A stretch of DNA of 24,012 nucleotides from a virus. The notes beneath the pieces were generated by a model that saw only the letters and a program-made list of their open reading frames with translations, was not told the DNA's origin and made no database searches. A program made the position numbers and the translations under genes. Of the stretch, positions 13,320 through 21,461 are shown one piece after another; within the stretch, counting starts at the first letter, position 1, and the number at the start of each line of letters is the position of its first letter. The stretch is taken from positions 1 to 24,012 of IMG/VR virus record IMGVR_UViG_3300043466_000118; one strand, written 5' to 3'.

Positions 13320-15286
13320 TGGCATACGGATTAAGATATACAATAACACAAGAGTTAAGAGATGAAACATCATTAATAGTTAAGATATACGAAAAAAGCT
13401 ATGTTGGTTCAACTGTTACTTCATATATAGGAACAAATGTTTCTTTAGTACCAAATGCTACAAATGAAGACCCAATTGCTTCTATAATATCTTCGCAGTT
13501 AAATGTGTCTTTTATTATATCTGACCAAGATGATTACGATAATTTCCCTGACTTATTAAACTTTGATGAAACAAAATATTATGTTGAGTTAGTTATTAAT
13601 AATGTAATTAAATGGAGAGGTTTTTTACTTAACGATTATATACAAGTTCCATTTACAACAGGTAACCAAGAAGTAACTATGGCTTGTATTGATGGACTTT
13701 CATTTTTAAGATACATATATTATGATGGTGATGTAAATACAAATTCATTAATTAAATTAATTGACATCATAGGTACTTGCTTAAATGCATTGCCATTTGA
13801 AGATATGATATTTATTTACGCTTGTTGTTCTTACTATGCAGATGGAATGTTTGATAGAGGCGATGCTGGTGGGGATGAACCATTTAGTCAAACTTATCAA
13901 TACAAAAGGGATTTTTATAAATTAGATTATTACACTATTTTAGAAAATATAATTAAAACTTTTGGTTGTAGGTTATTCCAAGCAAATGGAGATTGGTATA
14001 TTTTACCAATGAATCAACAAGCCGAAACAATTTATTATACAAGATATGTTGTTGAAGATGCGCCAACTGTAAGTGGTAGTGGTATATTAACAAATACAAT
14101 AAACATTCAACCTTATCAAGAAGGTAATGTCCATTTTGTAAATAATAGTCAAACAAAAATAGTTAGAAAAGGTTACCCTACTATTGAAGCAACTTTGCCG
14201 TATCAATATGCTAATAATTATATATATAACGGCACTTTTAAATTTACTACTGGCTCTGGTTCTTCATTAAGAGCGAATGGTTGGAGTGAGTTTGAGGTTG
14301 CGCCATCAAGAGCAACTTTGGTTGTTTTACCAGAAGACCAATCAAATAGATATGAAATCTTTTATTTAGGTGGTAGCACAAATGCTTATATACAAAACTA
14401 TTTTGCATTGCCTACAGCTTATGAATATTTGCCAAAAATGTATGGAACAAGTGCATCTTTATCTTTTGAATATCAAGGAGGAAATGCTGGTAATAGAATA
14501 AGACTTTACATAACTGCTTTTATTGGTGGTACAACTTATTATTTAAGAGATAATGATATTTGGTCAACTTCAGTACATTTTAGAGATATTGTTTATGATA
14601 CATTTAACACTTATGTTTCTTATAATGTAAATATTCCTATGGGGTATTCACAAGATTTAAGTTTAACTATTGAAGGTTTAATAGGTATTAAGTTTGAAGC
14701 AGCAAATGGTGCGGTTGGTGGATATATTAAGAATGTAAAATTAACACAAGGAGATGCTTCTATTAAGCAAGTTGTGTTAACAAGAAATATTGGTGCATCA
14801 TCTCAAATAGCAACAGATATAGACATTCCTTATAGTGCTATTTATCCATTTCAAGGTGCATCACCAATACAAAATAATGTAGGTCTATTATTTGATGTAA
14901 ATGGTGTTATATTGAGAGATTGGTATAGATACGGATATCCACCAGAAGATTTTGGTATGTTGGCTGAATTAATTATGCGTCAATATTCAAACTTACTAAG
15001 TAAGAATATAGCTACTTTAGAAGGCGATTTGGGAGCAATATCTGGAACAAATGGGTTTATTTATCTTGATAAAACATATACAATAGAAGATTCAAGTACA
15101 AATGCTTTGTCTTATAATAACAAGAAGTTTTTAATAAATAGGCTTACATCAACTCCTTATTTGGATGAAACAAGCCAAATACAACTTTTAGAAATTACAA
15201 TGGTCGATAATGCTTCAACTGCTACTGTTGATTACATTGGAGATGTTACCATAGAAACTCCAAAAAGATATTTTAATAATGCGTAA
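13319..15286 (+). CDS. Tail-tip protein with probable carbohydrate-binding insert
   Basis: 655 aa, located where siphophages encode the distal tail or baseplate hub. Residues 1-130 are beta-rich and end in G-N-Q-E-V-T-M-A-C-I-D-G-L. Residues 130-290 include a helix with Y-T-I-L-E-N-I-I-K-T-F-G-C-R-L-F and W-Y-I-L-P, a block shared by large tail proteins of Bacteroidota phages. At about 300-477 a jelly-roll-like module begins Y-N-G-T-F, has an early G-W and closes with G-G-Y-I-K-N-V-K-L, the layout of CBM4_9-type galactose-binding domains. The end (480-655) returns to tail-type sequence. It would form the tip and perhaps touch surface glycans. No enzyme motif is seen. Confidence 0.7.
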   Translation: MAYGLRYTITQELRDETSLIVKIYEKSYVGSTVTSYIGTNVSLVPNATNEDPIASIISSQLNVSFIISDQDDYDNFPDLLNFDETKYYVELVINNVIKWRGFLLNDYIQVPFTTGNQEVTMACIDGLSFLRYIYYDGDVNTNSLIKLIDIIGTCLNALPFEDMIFIYACCSYYADGMFDRGDAGGDEPFSQTYQYKRDFYKLDYYTILENIIKTFGCRLFQANGDWYILPMNQQAETIYYTRYVVEDAPTVSGSGILTNTINIQPYQEGNVHFVNNSQTKIVRKGYPTIEATLPYQYANNYIYNGTFKFTTGSGSSLRANGWSEFEVAPSRATLVVLPEDQSNRYEIFYLGGSTNAYIQNYFALPTAYEYLPKMYGTSASLSFEYQGGNAGNRIRLYITAFIGGTTYYLRDNDIWSTSVHFRDIVYDTFNTYVSYNVNIPMGYSQDLSLTIEGLIGIKFEAANGAVGGYIKNVKLTQGDASIKQVVLTRNIGASSQIATDIDIPYSAIYPFQGASPIQNNVGLLFDVNGVILRDWYRYGYPPEDFGMLAELIMRQYSNLLSKNIATLEGDLGAISGTNGFIYLDKTYTIEDSSTNALSYNNKKFLINRLTSTPYLDETSQIQLLEITMVDNASTATVDYIGDVTIETPKRYFNNA

Positions 15287-15291
15287 ATTTG
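15284..15291 (+). promoter_or_regulatory. Leaderless-type -7 box TAAATTTG
   Basis: The first three bases are the stop codon of the tail-tip gene. The ATG at 15296 begins 5 bases after the last G, the same spacing as at 1412 and 6862. No -33 TTG lies at a permitted distance. Confidence 0.4.
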
Positions 15292-15295
15292 TAAT

Positions 15296-15988
15296 ATGGG
15301 AGCAGTAATAGGAAATAATGTAATGCTTTATTGGCATAGAACAGATGTAGACCCAGAGGTCGATGTCGCTTTTGCTTGTAGTACAAGTTGTACGTTTAAC
15401 GTAAACGTAGAGCAAAAAGAGGTAACAAGTCAATCAAGTGCTTGGTTTAGAGAATATAAAAACGATGTGGCTACTTGGAATGTAACTTGTGATGGGTTAA
15501 TTACTTTAAGTGGTTTTTCTTATTTGTTTATGCTTGAGAAGCAGTTATCAAGAACACCAATAGAAATTAAGTTTGTGGTTGATAACGGAGTTGATGGTTT
15601 AACAATTATTAACGGAATTTGTAATATATCAAGTTTAGCAATAAACGCACCACAAAAGGATGTGGCTACTTATAACGTGAGCCTACAAGGTAGCGGAGCA
15701 TACAATACAACAGGAACAGAGGTTGACCCAAGCGGTGTGATTATCGTAGGTGCAAACCCAGTTAAGACAAAAGGTTACACGGCAAGTGGTGGCGAAACAT
15801 CAATTACTTTTGCGGACACAATCGGTTATGCTTGTCTTTACGTTTCAAGAGGTGGTGTGGATGCGCAAAACATTTTAGCAACAGGAACTCCAACAGGGGA
15901 TGATGTTAGATTTGTGAGTGCAACAGGGGTTCTTACTTTTGGTAGACCTTTAGCAGCTGGGGAATATATTAGAGGATTATTTCAATAA
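15296..15988 (+). CDS. Second tail-tube-like protein with C-terminal beta domain
   Basis: 230 aa. Residues 1-140 follow the tube-protein plan: a strand with A-F-A-C-S-T-S-C-T-F-N-V, a V-T-S-Q-S-S loop, W-N-V-T-C-D-G-L, a helix with Y-L-F-M-L-E-K-Q-L, a Y-N-V-S-L-Q-G-S-G end. This mirrors the tube protein at 10658-11107 block for block, though identity is low. Residues 145-230 form a separate beta domain ending F-G-R-P-L-A-A-G-E-Y-I, like small adhesion or assembly modules of Bacteroidota phage tails. Its place after the tape measure and before the fibre suggests a tube-like ring at the tip that anchors the fibre. An alternative is a baseplate spacer. Confidence 0.65.
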   Translation: MGAVIGNNVMLYWHRTDVDPEVDVAFACSTSCTFNVNVEQKEVTSQSSAWFREYKNDVATWNVTCDGLITLSGFSYLFMLEKQLSRTPIEIKFVVDNGVDGLTIINGICNISSLAINAPQKDVATYNVSLQGSGAYNTTGTEVDPSGVIIVGANPVKTKGYTASGGETSITFADTIGYACLYVSRGGVDAQNILATGTPTGDDVRFVSATGVLTFGRPLAAGEYIRGLFQ

Positions 15989-15994
15989 AATATT

Positions 15995-18900
15995 ATGAGT
16001 CAATTACAAGTAACAGGCGAAGCAAAGATTAGGGATATACAAGGTCCAGTAGTGGCTAATGATGGTGTTATAACCGCTTTAGATGGTGCTGCTTCTCAAT
16101 ATGTACGAGGAGATGGTACGTTAGCTGATTTCCCAACATCAAGCGGTGGAGGTAGTTCGGTTTCTTACTATCTTAACTCAAGTGTTTCACAAGGTACAAT
16201 CGGAGGGGTTGCTTATAGAGAGTTAAGTAAAGAACCAATCATAGGTGCTGGAACTGACATTGCTATATCGGCTAATGGATATGTAGCGAGTTACTTAACT
16301 GATGCTAATGACCCAGATGTATTATCAATTCCTGGCGGTAACTTTAATTGTGAGTTTTACTTTAGTGTAAACAACAATACAGGCAATCCTTTTTTTTATG
16401 CAGAACTTTATAAGTACGATGGTACAACTTTTACCTTATTAGGGTCAAGTGTTGGTGTTCCAGAGTATATTAATCAAGGAACTATCATAGCACCTTATTA
16501 TTTTGCTATTCCTGTTCCTACAAGTGCATTAGCTTTAACGGATAGATTAGCAATTAGAATATATGTAAACGTAGATGGTAGAACAGTTACTTTGCATACC
16601 GAGAATGGACATTTGTGTCAAGTAGTTACTACTTTATCTAAGGGGATGGTTTCTTTAAATAACTTAACCGACCAATCACAATTTTTAACCACAGGAACAA
16701 GCGGAACAAACTTTGCTATCGTTTCAAGTGGGGATACGCATACTTTTAATTTACCTATTGCTTCGGCTACAAATACAGGTAAGTTAAGTTCAACGGATTG
16801 GAGTACGTTTAATAACAAACAAGCTGCTTTAACATTTACTGCTCCATTAGATAACACAAGTAATACTATATCAATAGCAGCTGCATCTGCTTCGGTTGAT
16901 GGTTATTTAGATAATTTAGATTGGACTAAATTCAATACTGCTTACAATGATTCAATCATAAGTGCAGCGGTTACAGGAACAACTACTAAAACTTTAACGC
17001 TTAACCAACAAGATGGTGGTACAATAACTGCTTCTTGGACAGATGACAATACTGATGCGGTTACAAGTGTATTTGGTAGAACAGGTGCGGTTGTAGCAGT
17101 TAGTGGCGATTACAATACATCACAAGTAACAGAGTTAACAAACCTTTACTTTACGGATGCAAGGTCAAGAGCTGCTTTAAGTTTTACGGCTGGAAGTGGT
17201 GCTTACAATAGCACAACAGGGGTAATAACAATACCTACAAATAATAACCAAATCACAAATGGCTCTAATTTTATAACCTTAGGTTCTTTAAGTGCAGGTA
17301 CAGGAATAAGCTATAACAATACAACAGGGGTAATAGCTTCAACAATTACTCAATATACCGATGCTTTAGCAAGAGCAGCAATTAGCTTAACTACAACAGG
17401 TACAAGCGGTGCAGCTACTTACAATTCTACAACAGGGGTTTTAAATATTCCTAACTATGCACCTGATTTAAGTGGATATGTTACTTTAGGTACTGCTCAA
17501 ACAATAACATCAGCTAAGACATTTACAGCTAGAATTACTCAAAATACAGATGATAACTATTTAGTATTAAACAGAAGTGCAGTAAATAAATTTTTTGGTG
17601 TATTATATCAAACCGCAGGAACTAATCAATGGTTTGTTGGCTTAAGAGAACTTAATACAAATCACTATTACATTTACAATGAAGTTTTAGGAACAAATGC
17701 GGTTACAATAAATATAGCAAATAATAACGCAACATTTGGAGCGACTATATCTGCAACTAATTTTAGTGGAAGTTCATCAGGAACAAATACAGGCGACCAA
17801 ACATTAGCAGGTTTAGGTGGAGTTGGTGGAACAGGAACGATTAATACAGTACCTAAATTTACTGCTGCTTCTACTATTGCAAGTTCAAACATTTATGTAA
17901 ATGGAAATTTTGTAGGAATTAATCAATCATCTCCAAGTACATACGCTTTAGATATACATTCTGCAAATTCTTCATTTAATTTAAGATTATTTCAACCTTT
18001 AACTGCTACTGATACATACAATAGTATGTTTATAACAGGTAATATGACTACTGTTGCTGCTTATTTTGGAATAGGAGGTGCTACAACTGGAAATCCTTCA
18101 TTTAGAGATGTTGCAGTTATAGGTACACAATCTTCACATCCTTTAGTATTTAATACTTCTGATACTAATCAAATGCGTTTGTTTGCTAATGGCAATCTTC
18201 TTTTAGGTACAGGTACTACAGACGCAGGATTTAAATTAGATGTTAATGGTACAGGAAGGTTTGGCGGTGCATTAAGTGGTACAAGTGCTACGTTTAGTGG
18301 GAATGTTACATCTAATGGCACTTTTGTAGCTGCTTCAACAGGTGGTAATATTCAATTAAAAGGTTCTACTGATGGTTTCTTAGGAGTAAATAATAGTAAT
18401 ACACTATTTTTAACAGATTGGGCTACTGCTGCAAAGGGCTTACAAATAAATCTTTCTACTGGTGCTGCTACATTCTCAAGTAGTGTAACGGCAGTAGGAA
18501 ATGTAAATACAAGTAATAGTTTTGTTTCAAATATTATTAATGGGTATGGTTTAGTATTAAATAGGTCTGCGGTTACTACTTATAATGGAATAAGTTTACA
18601 AACTGCTGGTGTAGCTCAATGGTTTGTTGGAATGAGAGAAAATCTTAGTTCTAATAACTATATTATATATAATGAAAATGGTACAGATGCATTGACTATT
18701 TCTAAGTCTAATTCTAATGTATTAATCAATACCCCATCAGGTATAAGCGGTGGTGGTGCATTACAAGTTAATGGTAATGTAAATATTAACGGGGTATTTC
18801 AAATTAATGGAACTACTATTGGTGGTGGTGGTGGAAGTGGTGTAACAGGAAGTGGTACTACTAATTTTATTCCAAAATGGTCTGGTGGAACATCATTATC

Positions 18901-19585
18901 AAATTCTGCAATGCTTGAAGAAGCAGGTGGTATTCAATATTTTGGAGGTAGTTCAAGTGGTGGTAATCCAACTGCTACACCTAAGTTTTTTAGATTTAAT
19001 AATGATTATTCAAGTGGGTATACAGATGCGTCATTAAAAATTTATCTTTTTAACGAAGGTGGTACAAGACAAGGATTTACATCTGGACCAGCTTACGATA
19101 TTCAGTATCATTCAAGTGGAAGCGCATCTGGAAGACACGCTTTTTATGTAGGTAATACTGAAATAATAAGATTTAATCAAACAAATGTATTAATAAATAG
19201 AATCACAAGTGCAGGATACACATTTGATGTTAATGGTACAGGAAGATTTACAGGTCAATTAACAGGTACAGATGCTTTATTTGCAGGTTCAGTTACCGCA
19301 TCAAGTGGTTTCTTTGATACATCTGATAGAAGATTAAAGATTATTGTTAAAGATTACGAACAACCAAAAGGAATTGAAAATGTTAAATCAAGGATGTATG
19401 TTAAAAATGGCAAAAAAGAATTAGGTTATTTTGCACAAGATTTACAAGAAATATTGCCAAGTGCAGTTGGTCAAGGTGATGATGGATTCTTAACTTTATC
19501 TTATAGTCAAGTACATACTGCAAAGATTGCTTATTTAGAAGAAAAGGTTGCACAATTAGAAAATCTTATTAAATCTTTATTATAA
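15995..19585 (+). CDS. Tail fibre with C-terminal S74 intramolecular chaperone
   Basis: 1196 aa, Gly/Ser/Thr/Asn-rich and beta-repetitive. Short repeats of N-S-T-T-G-V type lie at about 405-495. Two related 50-residue modules (523-572 and 853-902) both begin L-V-L-N-R-S-A-V and contain Q-W-F-V-G. D-V-N-G-T-G-R-F repeats occur near 749 and 1078. The C-terminal domain from 1110 is the S74 chaperone: S-D-R-R-L-K with catalytic Ser1110 and Lys1115, G-Y-F-A-Q-D-L-Q-E-I-L-P, L-S-Y-S-Q, and a final coiled coil. In this family the chaperone trimerises the fibre and then cuts itself off just before the Ser, releasing about 87 residues. The mature fibre would bind the host surface. Confidence 0.9.
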   Translation: MSQLQVTGEAKIRDIQGPVVANDGVITALDGAASQYVRGDGTLADFPTSSGGGSSVSYYLNSSVSQGTIGGVAYRELSKEPIIGAGTDIAISANGYVASYLTDANDPDVLSIPGGNFNCEFYFSVNNNTGNPFFYAELYKYDGTTFTLLGSSVGVPEYINQGTIIAPYYFAIPVPTSALALTDRLAIRIYVNVDGRTVTLHTENGHLCQVVTTLSKGMVSLNNLTDQSQFLTTGTSGTNFAIVSSGDTHTFNLPIASATNTGKLSSTDWSTFNNKQAALTFTAPLDNTSNTISIAAASASVDGYLDNLDWTKFNTAYNDSIISAAVTGTTTKTLTLNQQDGGTITASWTDDNTDAVTSVFGRTGAVVAVSGDYNTSQVTELTNLYFTDARSRAALSFTAGSGAYNSTTGVITIPTNNNQITNGSNFITLGSLSAGTGISYNNTTGVIASTITQYTDALARAAISLTTTGTSGAATYNSTTGVLNIPNYAPDLSGYVTLGTAQTITSAKTFTARITQNTDDNYLVLNRSAVNKFFGVLYQTAGTNQWFVGLRELNTNHYYIYNEVLGTNAVTINIANNNATFGATISATNFSGSSSGTNTGDQTLAGLGGVGGTGTINTVPKFTAASTIASSNIYVNGNFVGINQSSPSTYALDIHSANSSFNLRLFQPLTATDTYNSMFITGNMTTVAAYFGIGGATTGNPSFRDVAVIGTQSSHPLVFNTSDTNQMRLFANGNLLLGTGTTDAGFKLDVNGTGRFGGALSGTSATFSGNVTSNGTFVAASTGGNIQLKGSTDGFLGVNNSNTLFLTDWATAAKGLQINLSTGAATFSSSVTAVGNVNTSNSFVSNIINGYGLVLNRSAVTTYNGISLQTAGVAQWFVGMRENLSSNNYIIYNENGTDALTISKSNSNVLINTPSGISGGGALQVNGNVNINGVFQINGTTIGGGGGSGVTGSGTTNFIPKWSGGTSLSNSAMLEEAGGIQYFGGSSSGGNPTATPKFFRFNNDYSSGYTDASLKIYLFNEGGTRQGFTSGPAYDIQYHSSGSASGRHAFYVGNTEIIRFNQTNVLINRITSAGYTFDVNGTGRFTGQLTGTDALFAGSVTASSGFFDTSDRRLKIIVKDYEQPKGIENVKSRMYVKNGKKELGYFAQDLQEILPSAVGQGDDGFLTLSYSQVHTAKIAYLEEKVAQLENLIKSLL
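17561..17710 (+). repeat. 50-codon fibre module, copy 1
   Basis: It encodes residues 523-572 of the fibre. Copy 2 lies at 18551-18700 in the same frame. By my ungapped count 27 of 50 residues agree, concentrated in L-V-L-N-R-S-A-V and Q-W-F-V-G. Confidence 0.75.
18239..18258 (+). repeat. 20-bp exact repeat in the fibre gene, copy 1
   Basis: GATGTTAATGGTACAGGAAG is repeated exactly at 19226-19245. It encodes D-V-N-G-T-G-R at the start of a short beta module that occurs twice. Confidence 0.8.
18551..18700 (+). repeat. 50-codon fibre module, copy 2
   Basis: It encodes residues 853-902. It has the same length as copy 1, begins with the same ten bases, and has diverged mainly in the middle third, where a one-residue shift is needed. 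This suggests an old internal duplication. Confidence 0.75.
19226..19245 (+). repeat. 20-bp exact repeat in the fibre gene, copy 2
   Basis: This is the second copy of the repeat at 18239-18258, just before the S74 domain. The surrounding modules are similar at protein level. Confidence 0.8.
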
Positions 19586-20190
19586 TGCCTTGGGTAAGTT
19601 TAGCAAATAATCAAGCAATTACTTTTAACAATCTTTGGGATGCTGTTAATATTGGTGTTTTTGTTCAAAAGCAACCTATTCCTACTTCTAATGAATGTAT
19701 TACAAAAGCTGACGCAAATGATTATGTATATATAAATACGTCTTATGCTTCTTACGCAGCTAAAGCATCTAATCAATTAGTAGTAAAACAAGATTTACAG
19801 GCTGCAACTCCAAGCAATGTTATTGTTTATACTCCTTCAACTGGAGTTTATCCTTTAAGTGGTAGCACATCTGTTTCTACTTCTGGAACAATTACAAGCT
19901 ATTATAGTTTTGATGTTTACTTGTATGTTGGTTTTAATAGTGCAGGACTAAATAGTGGTACTGTAAATAATGATTCTATGCTAATTGTTCCTCAACCAGC
20001 AAAAAGTATTAGTGGTGCAACAATTACTTCTTTTGGTCAGGTAATAACTTCTGGCATTGCTCAACGATATATACTTACTCCAAGCACAACTTATAATATA
20101 ACTTTAACTAAAGGTGATTTATTAGGTGGTGGTAGTACAGTAAGATTCTATTATTCATTATGTGATTTATGCGTACAATTTCCTTTATAA
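19585..20190 (+). CDS. Fibre-adjacent tail protein, function unknown
   Basis: 201 aa, beta-rich and low in charge, directly coupled to the fibre gene (shared base at stop and start). It contains E-C-I-T-K-A-D-A-N-D-Y-V-Y-I-N near 37-51, Ser/Thr-rich strands in the middle, and C-D-L-C-V-Q-F near the end. Proteins of this kind follow tail fibres in many Bacteroidota phages. It could be a fibre-tip adhesin or a fibre assembly factor. No motif settles this. Confidence 0.6.
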   Translation: MPWVSLANNQAITFNNLWDAVNIGVFVQKQPIPTSNECITKADANDYVYINTSYASYAAKASNQLVVKQDLQAATPSNVIVYTPSTGVYPLSGSTSVSTSGTITSYYSFDVYLYVGFNSAGLNSGTVNNDSMLIVPQPAKSISGATITSFGQVITSGIAQRYILTPSTTYNITLTKGDLLGGGSTVRFYYSLCDLCVQFPL

Positions 20191-20212
20191 AATAAAATAA
20201 AATAAAATAAAA
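20188..20212 (+). repeat. (TAAAA)5 tandem repeat forming the leader of the next gene
   Basis: Five perfect copies run from the stop codon of the preceding gene to the base before ATG 20213. The repeat serves as an A-rich initiation region. Copy-number change would alter the leader length without touching the reading frame. Confidence 0.85.
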
Positions 20213-20557
20213 ATGAAAACAATTCAACCAGTCTCAATATGGGACAATGGACAAAACTTACAGGCTACATTATTAAATGCTTATGCCGTAAACGTAACTT
20301 TAGGAACAAGTGCTACTTTTTACTACGCTTTATTTGCTGAAAATGCAGATGGTAGTCAAGGTACTCAAGTTGCACAAGGTAATCTTAATATGACAGGCGA
20401 AGCCTATGCACAATGGACTATTGATTCTTATGCTTGGGATTGGGTAGCTGCTCAACTTAATTTAACAATCACAGGTGATTATGTACCACCAGTACCTCCT
20501 CAACCAGAGCCAACTCCAGAACCAATTGTTGAAGAAAATATAGAAGAATCAATTTAA
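20213..20557 (+). CDS. Small tail/adhesion accessory protein with Pro/Glu-rich tail
   Basis: 114 aa. Residues 1-88 look like a single beta-sandwich (I-W-D-N-G, A-T-F-Y-Y-A-L-F-A, W-T-I-D-S-Y-A-W-D-W-V). From 90 the chain turns into a Pro/Glu/Gln-rich flexible stretch and an acidic end. It lies last in the tail-tip group and just before the lysis genes. I do not recognise a named family. A structural or adhesion role is inferred from neighbours. The TAAAA repeat forms its leader. Confidence 0.6.
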   Translation: MKTIQPVSIWDNGQNLQATLLNAYAVNVTLGTSATFYYALFAENADGSQGTQVAQGNLNMTGEAYAQWTIDSYAWDWVAAQLNLTITGDYVPPVPPQPEPTPEPIVEENIEESI

Positions 20558-20570
20558 TTCAATATTTAAC

Positions 20571-20578
20571 TATATTTG
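20571..20578 (+). promoter_or_regulatory. Candidate -7 box TATATTTG at the start of the lysis group
   Basis: This matches TAnnTTTG in the 38-base gap after the tail genes, with an A-rich leader and the ATG 17 bases after the last G. No -33 TTG is at the right distance. The position suggests a separate transcript for lysis genes. Confidence 0.4.
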
Positions 20579-20595
20579 TATATAAAATAAAAACT

Positions 20596-20739
20596 ATGAT
20601 AACAATTAATCAAGAACAAATCAAGGAATTAGAAGCGTTTATTAACACTATCCCAACTGCTTATGGTTTACCATTATTGCAATTTTTGGGTAAGTTAAAC
20701 GCAGAGCAAAATCCACCACAAGAAACAACTGAAGCGTAA
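20596..20739 (+). CDS. 47-aa small protein at the start of the lysis group
   Basis: ATG 20596 to TAA 20737-20739, the last A being the start of the next ATG. A predicted helix of Glu/Gln/Lys-rich sequence leads to I-P-T-A-Y-G-L-P-L-L-Q-F-L, then a hydrophilic Pro/Gln/Glu end. It has no clear membrane segment. Function is unknown. The case for it rests on the upstream promoter-like box and the tight coupling to the membrane protein gene behind it. Confidence 0.55.
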   Translation: MITINQEQIKELEAFINTIPTAYGLPLLQFLGKLNAEQNPPQETTEA

Positions 20740-20912
20740 TGGTACATAATAGCAATCAATCGGACTTGTTAACTATTCTTAGCGGTACAACCGCATTTAT
20801 TAGTGTTGTAAATGTGCAACCAGTAGTTAGTCTTATAGCGAGTTTGATTGCTATTGTTTCTGGTCTTTTTGCTATTCGTTATTACATTAAGGCAGCTAAA
20901 AGATTTAAGTAA
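20739..20912 (+). CDS. 57-aa two-segment membrane protein, holin-like
   Basis: Two hydrophobic stretches (about 10-26 and 29-47) are separated by a short N-V-Q-P turn, with a basic end (K-A-A-K-R-F-K). This is the topology of small class II holins: a short N-terminus, two membrane helices, a charged C-terminus. It is coupled to both neighbours by shared stop and start bases. Size and context allow a holin, but a second candidate lies at 22357. Confidence 0.6.
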   Translation: MVHNSNQSDLLTILSGTTAFISVVNVQPVVSLIASLIAIVSGLFAIRYYIKAAKRFK

Positions 20913-21460
20913 TGTATAAGAATATTGTAATAGCAATTTTGGTTATTATAGTATTTCTTTTCATTAAGGATAAATCTTCATACATAGGTCAACCATCGGT
21001 TATTATAGATACGGACACAGTTTACCAACAGAAAACTTTTACAAAGTACATCAAAGGGAAATCAATCCCTTTTGTCGTTTTAGACACAACCTACCTTATT
21101 GATGAAGTTCACGATACAATTACAATCGTTAAGGACTATAACCAAGTAAAGGTTTATTCCGATACTATGCGTATAGATTCATTGGGATACGCATACATCC
21201 AAGATACAATAAGCCAAAATAAGATACAAGGCAGAGGATTTAGTGCCAATTTTAACCTTCCTACTATAACAATTACCAAAGTAATTACACCAAAGCCTAA
21301 AAGCGAGGTTTATTTGGGTGTTTTAGGCGATTTAAGGGCATTTGACAATAAAGTAGGCTTAGGACTTGGTCTTGGGTATAAAACGGCTAAAAACGGCTTA
21401 TTTACAATAAACGCAACTACTAATCATTATTCATTAGGTTACTATAAAAAATTATTCTAA
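20912..21460 (+). CDS. Membrane-anchored envelope protein with D-T repeats
   Basis: 182 aa. One membrane helix at about 4-18 (I-V-I-A-I-L-V-I-I-V-F-L-F) is followed by a periplasmic region with regularly spaced D-T pairs (I-D-T-D-T-V, L-D-T-T-Y, H-D-T-I-T, S-D-T-M, Q-D-T-I), probably a beta structure. The C-terminal 50 residues alternate in hydrophobicity with Gly (V-G-L-G-L-G-L-G-Y) and end in Phe, as outer-membrane strands do. This resembles DUF6808-like proteins from Bacteroidota phages as far as I can judge. A role in bridging the envelope during lysis is possible but unproven. Confidence 0.6.
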   Translation: MYKNIVIAILVIIVFLFIKDKSSYIGQPSVIIDTDTVYQQKTFTKYIKGKSIPFVVLDTTYLIDEVHDTITIVKDYNQVKVYSDTMRIDSLGYAYIQDTISQNKIQGRGFSANFNLPTITITKVITPKPKSEVYLGVLGDLRAFDNKVGLGLGLGYKTAKNGLFTINATTNHYSLGYYKKLF

Positions 21461-21461
21461 A

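Noticed and set aside
16618-17892. Minus-strand Val/Pro/Leu-rich ORFs opposite the fibre gene
   Set aside because: They come from antisense reading of Thr/Asn/Gly-rich codons and have no recognisable motif.
20188-20212. TAAAA repeat as a CRISPR-like or attachment-site repeat
   Set aside because: The units are 5 bases and contiguous with no spacers. It is a simple-sequence leader.
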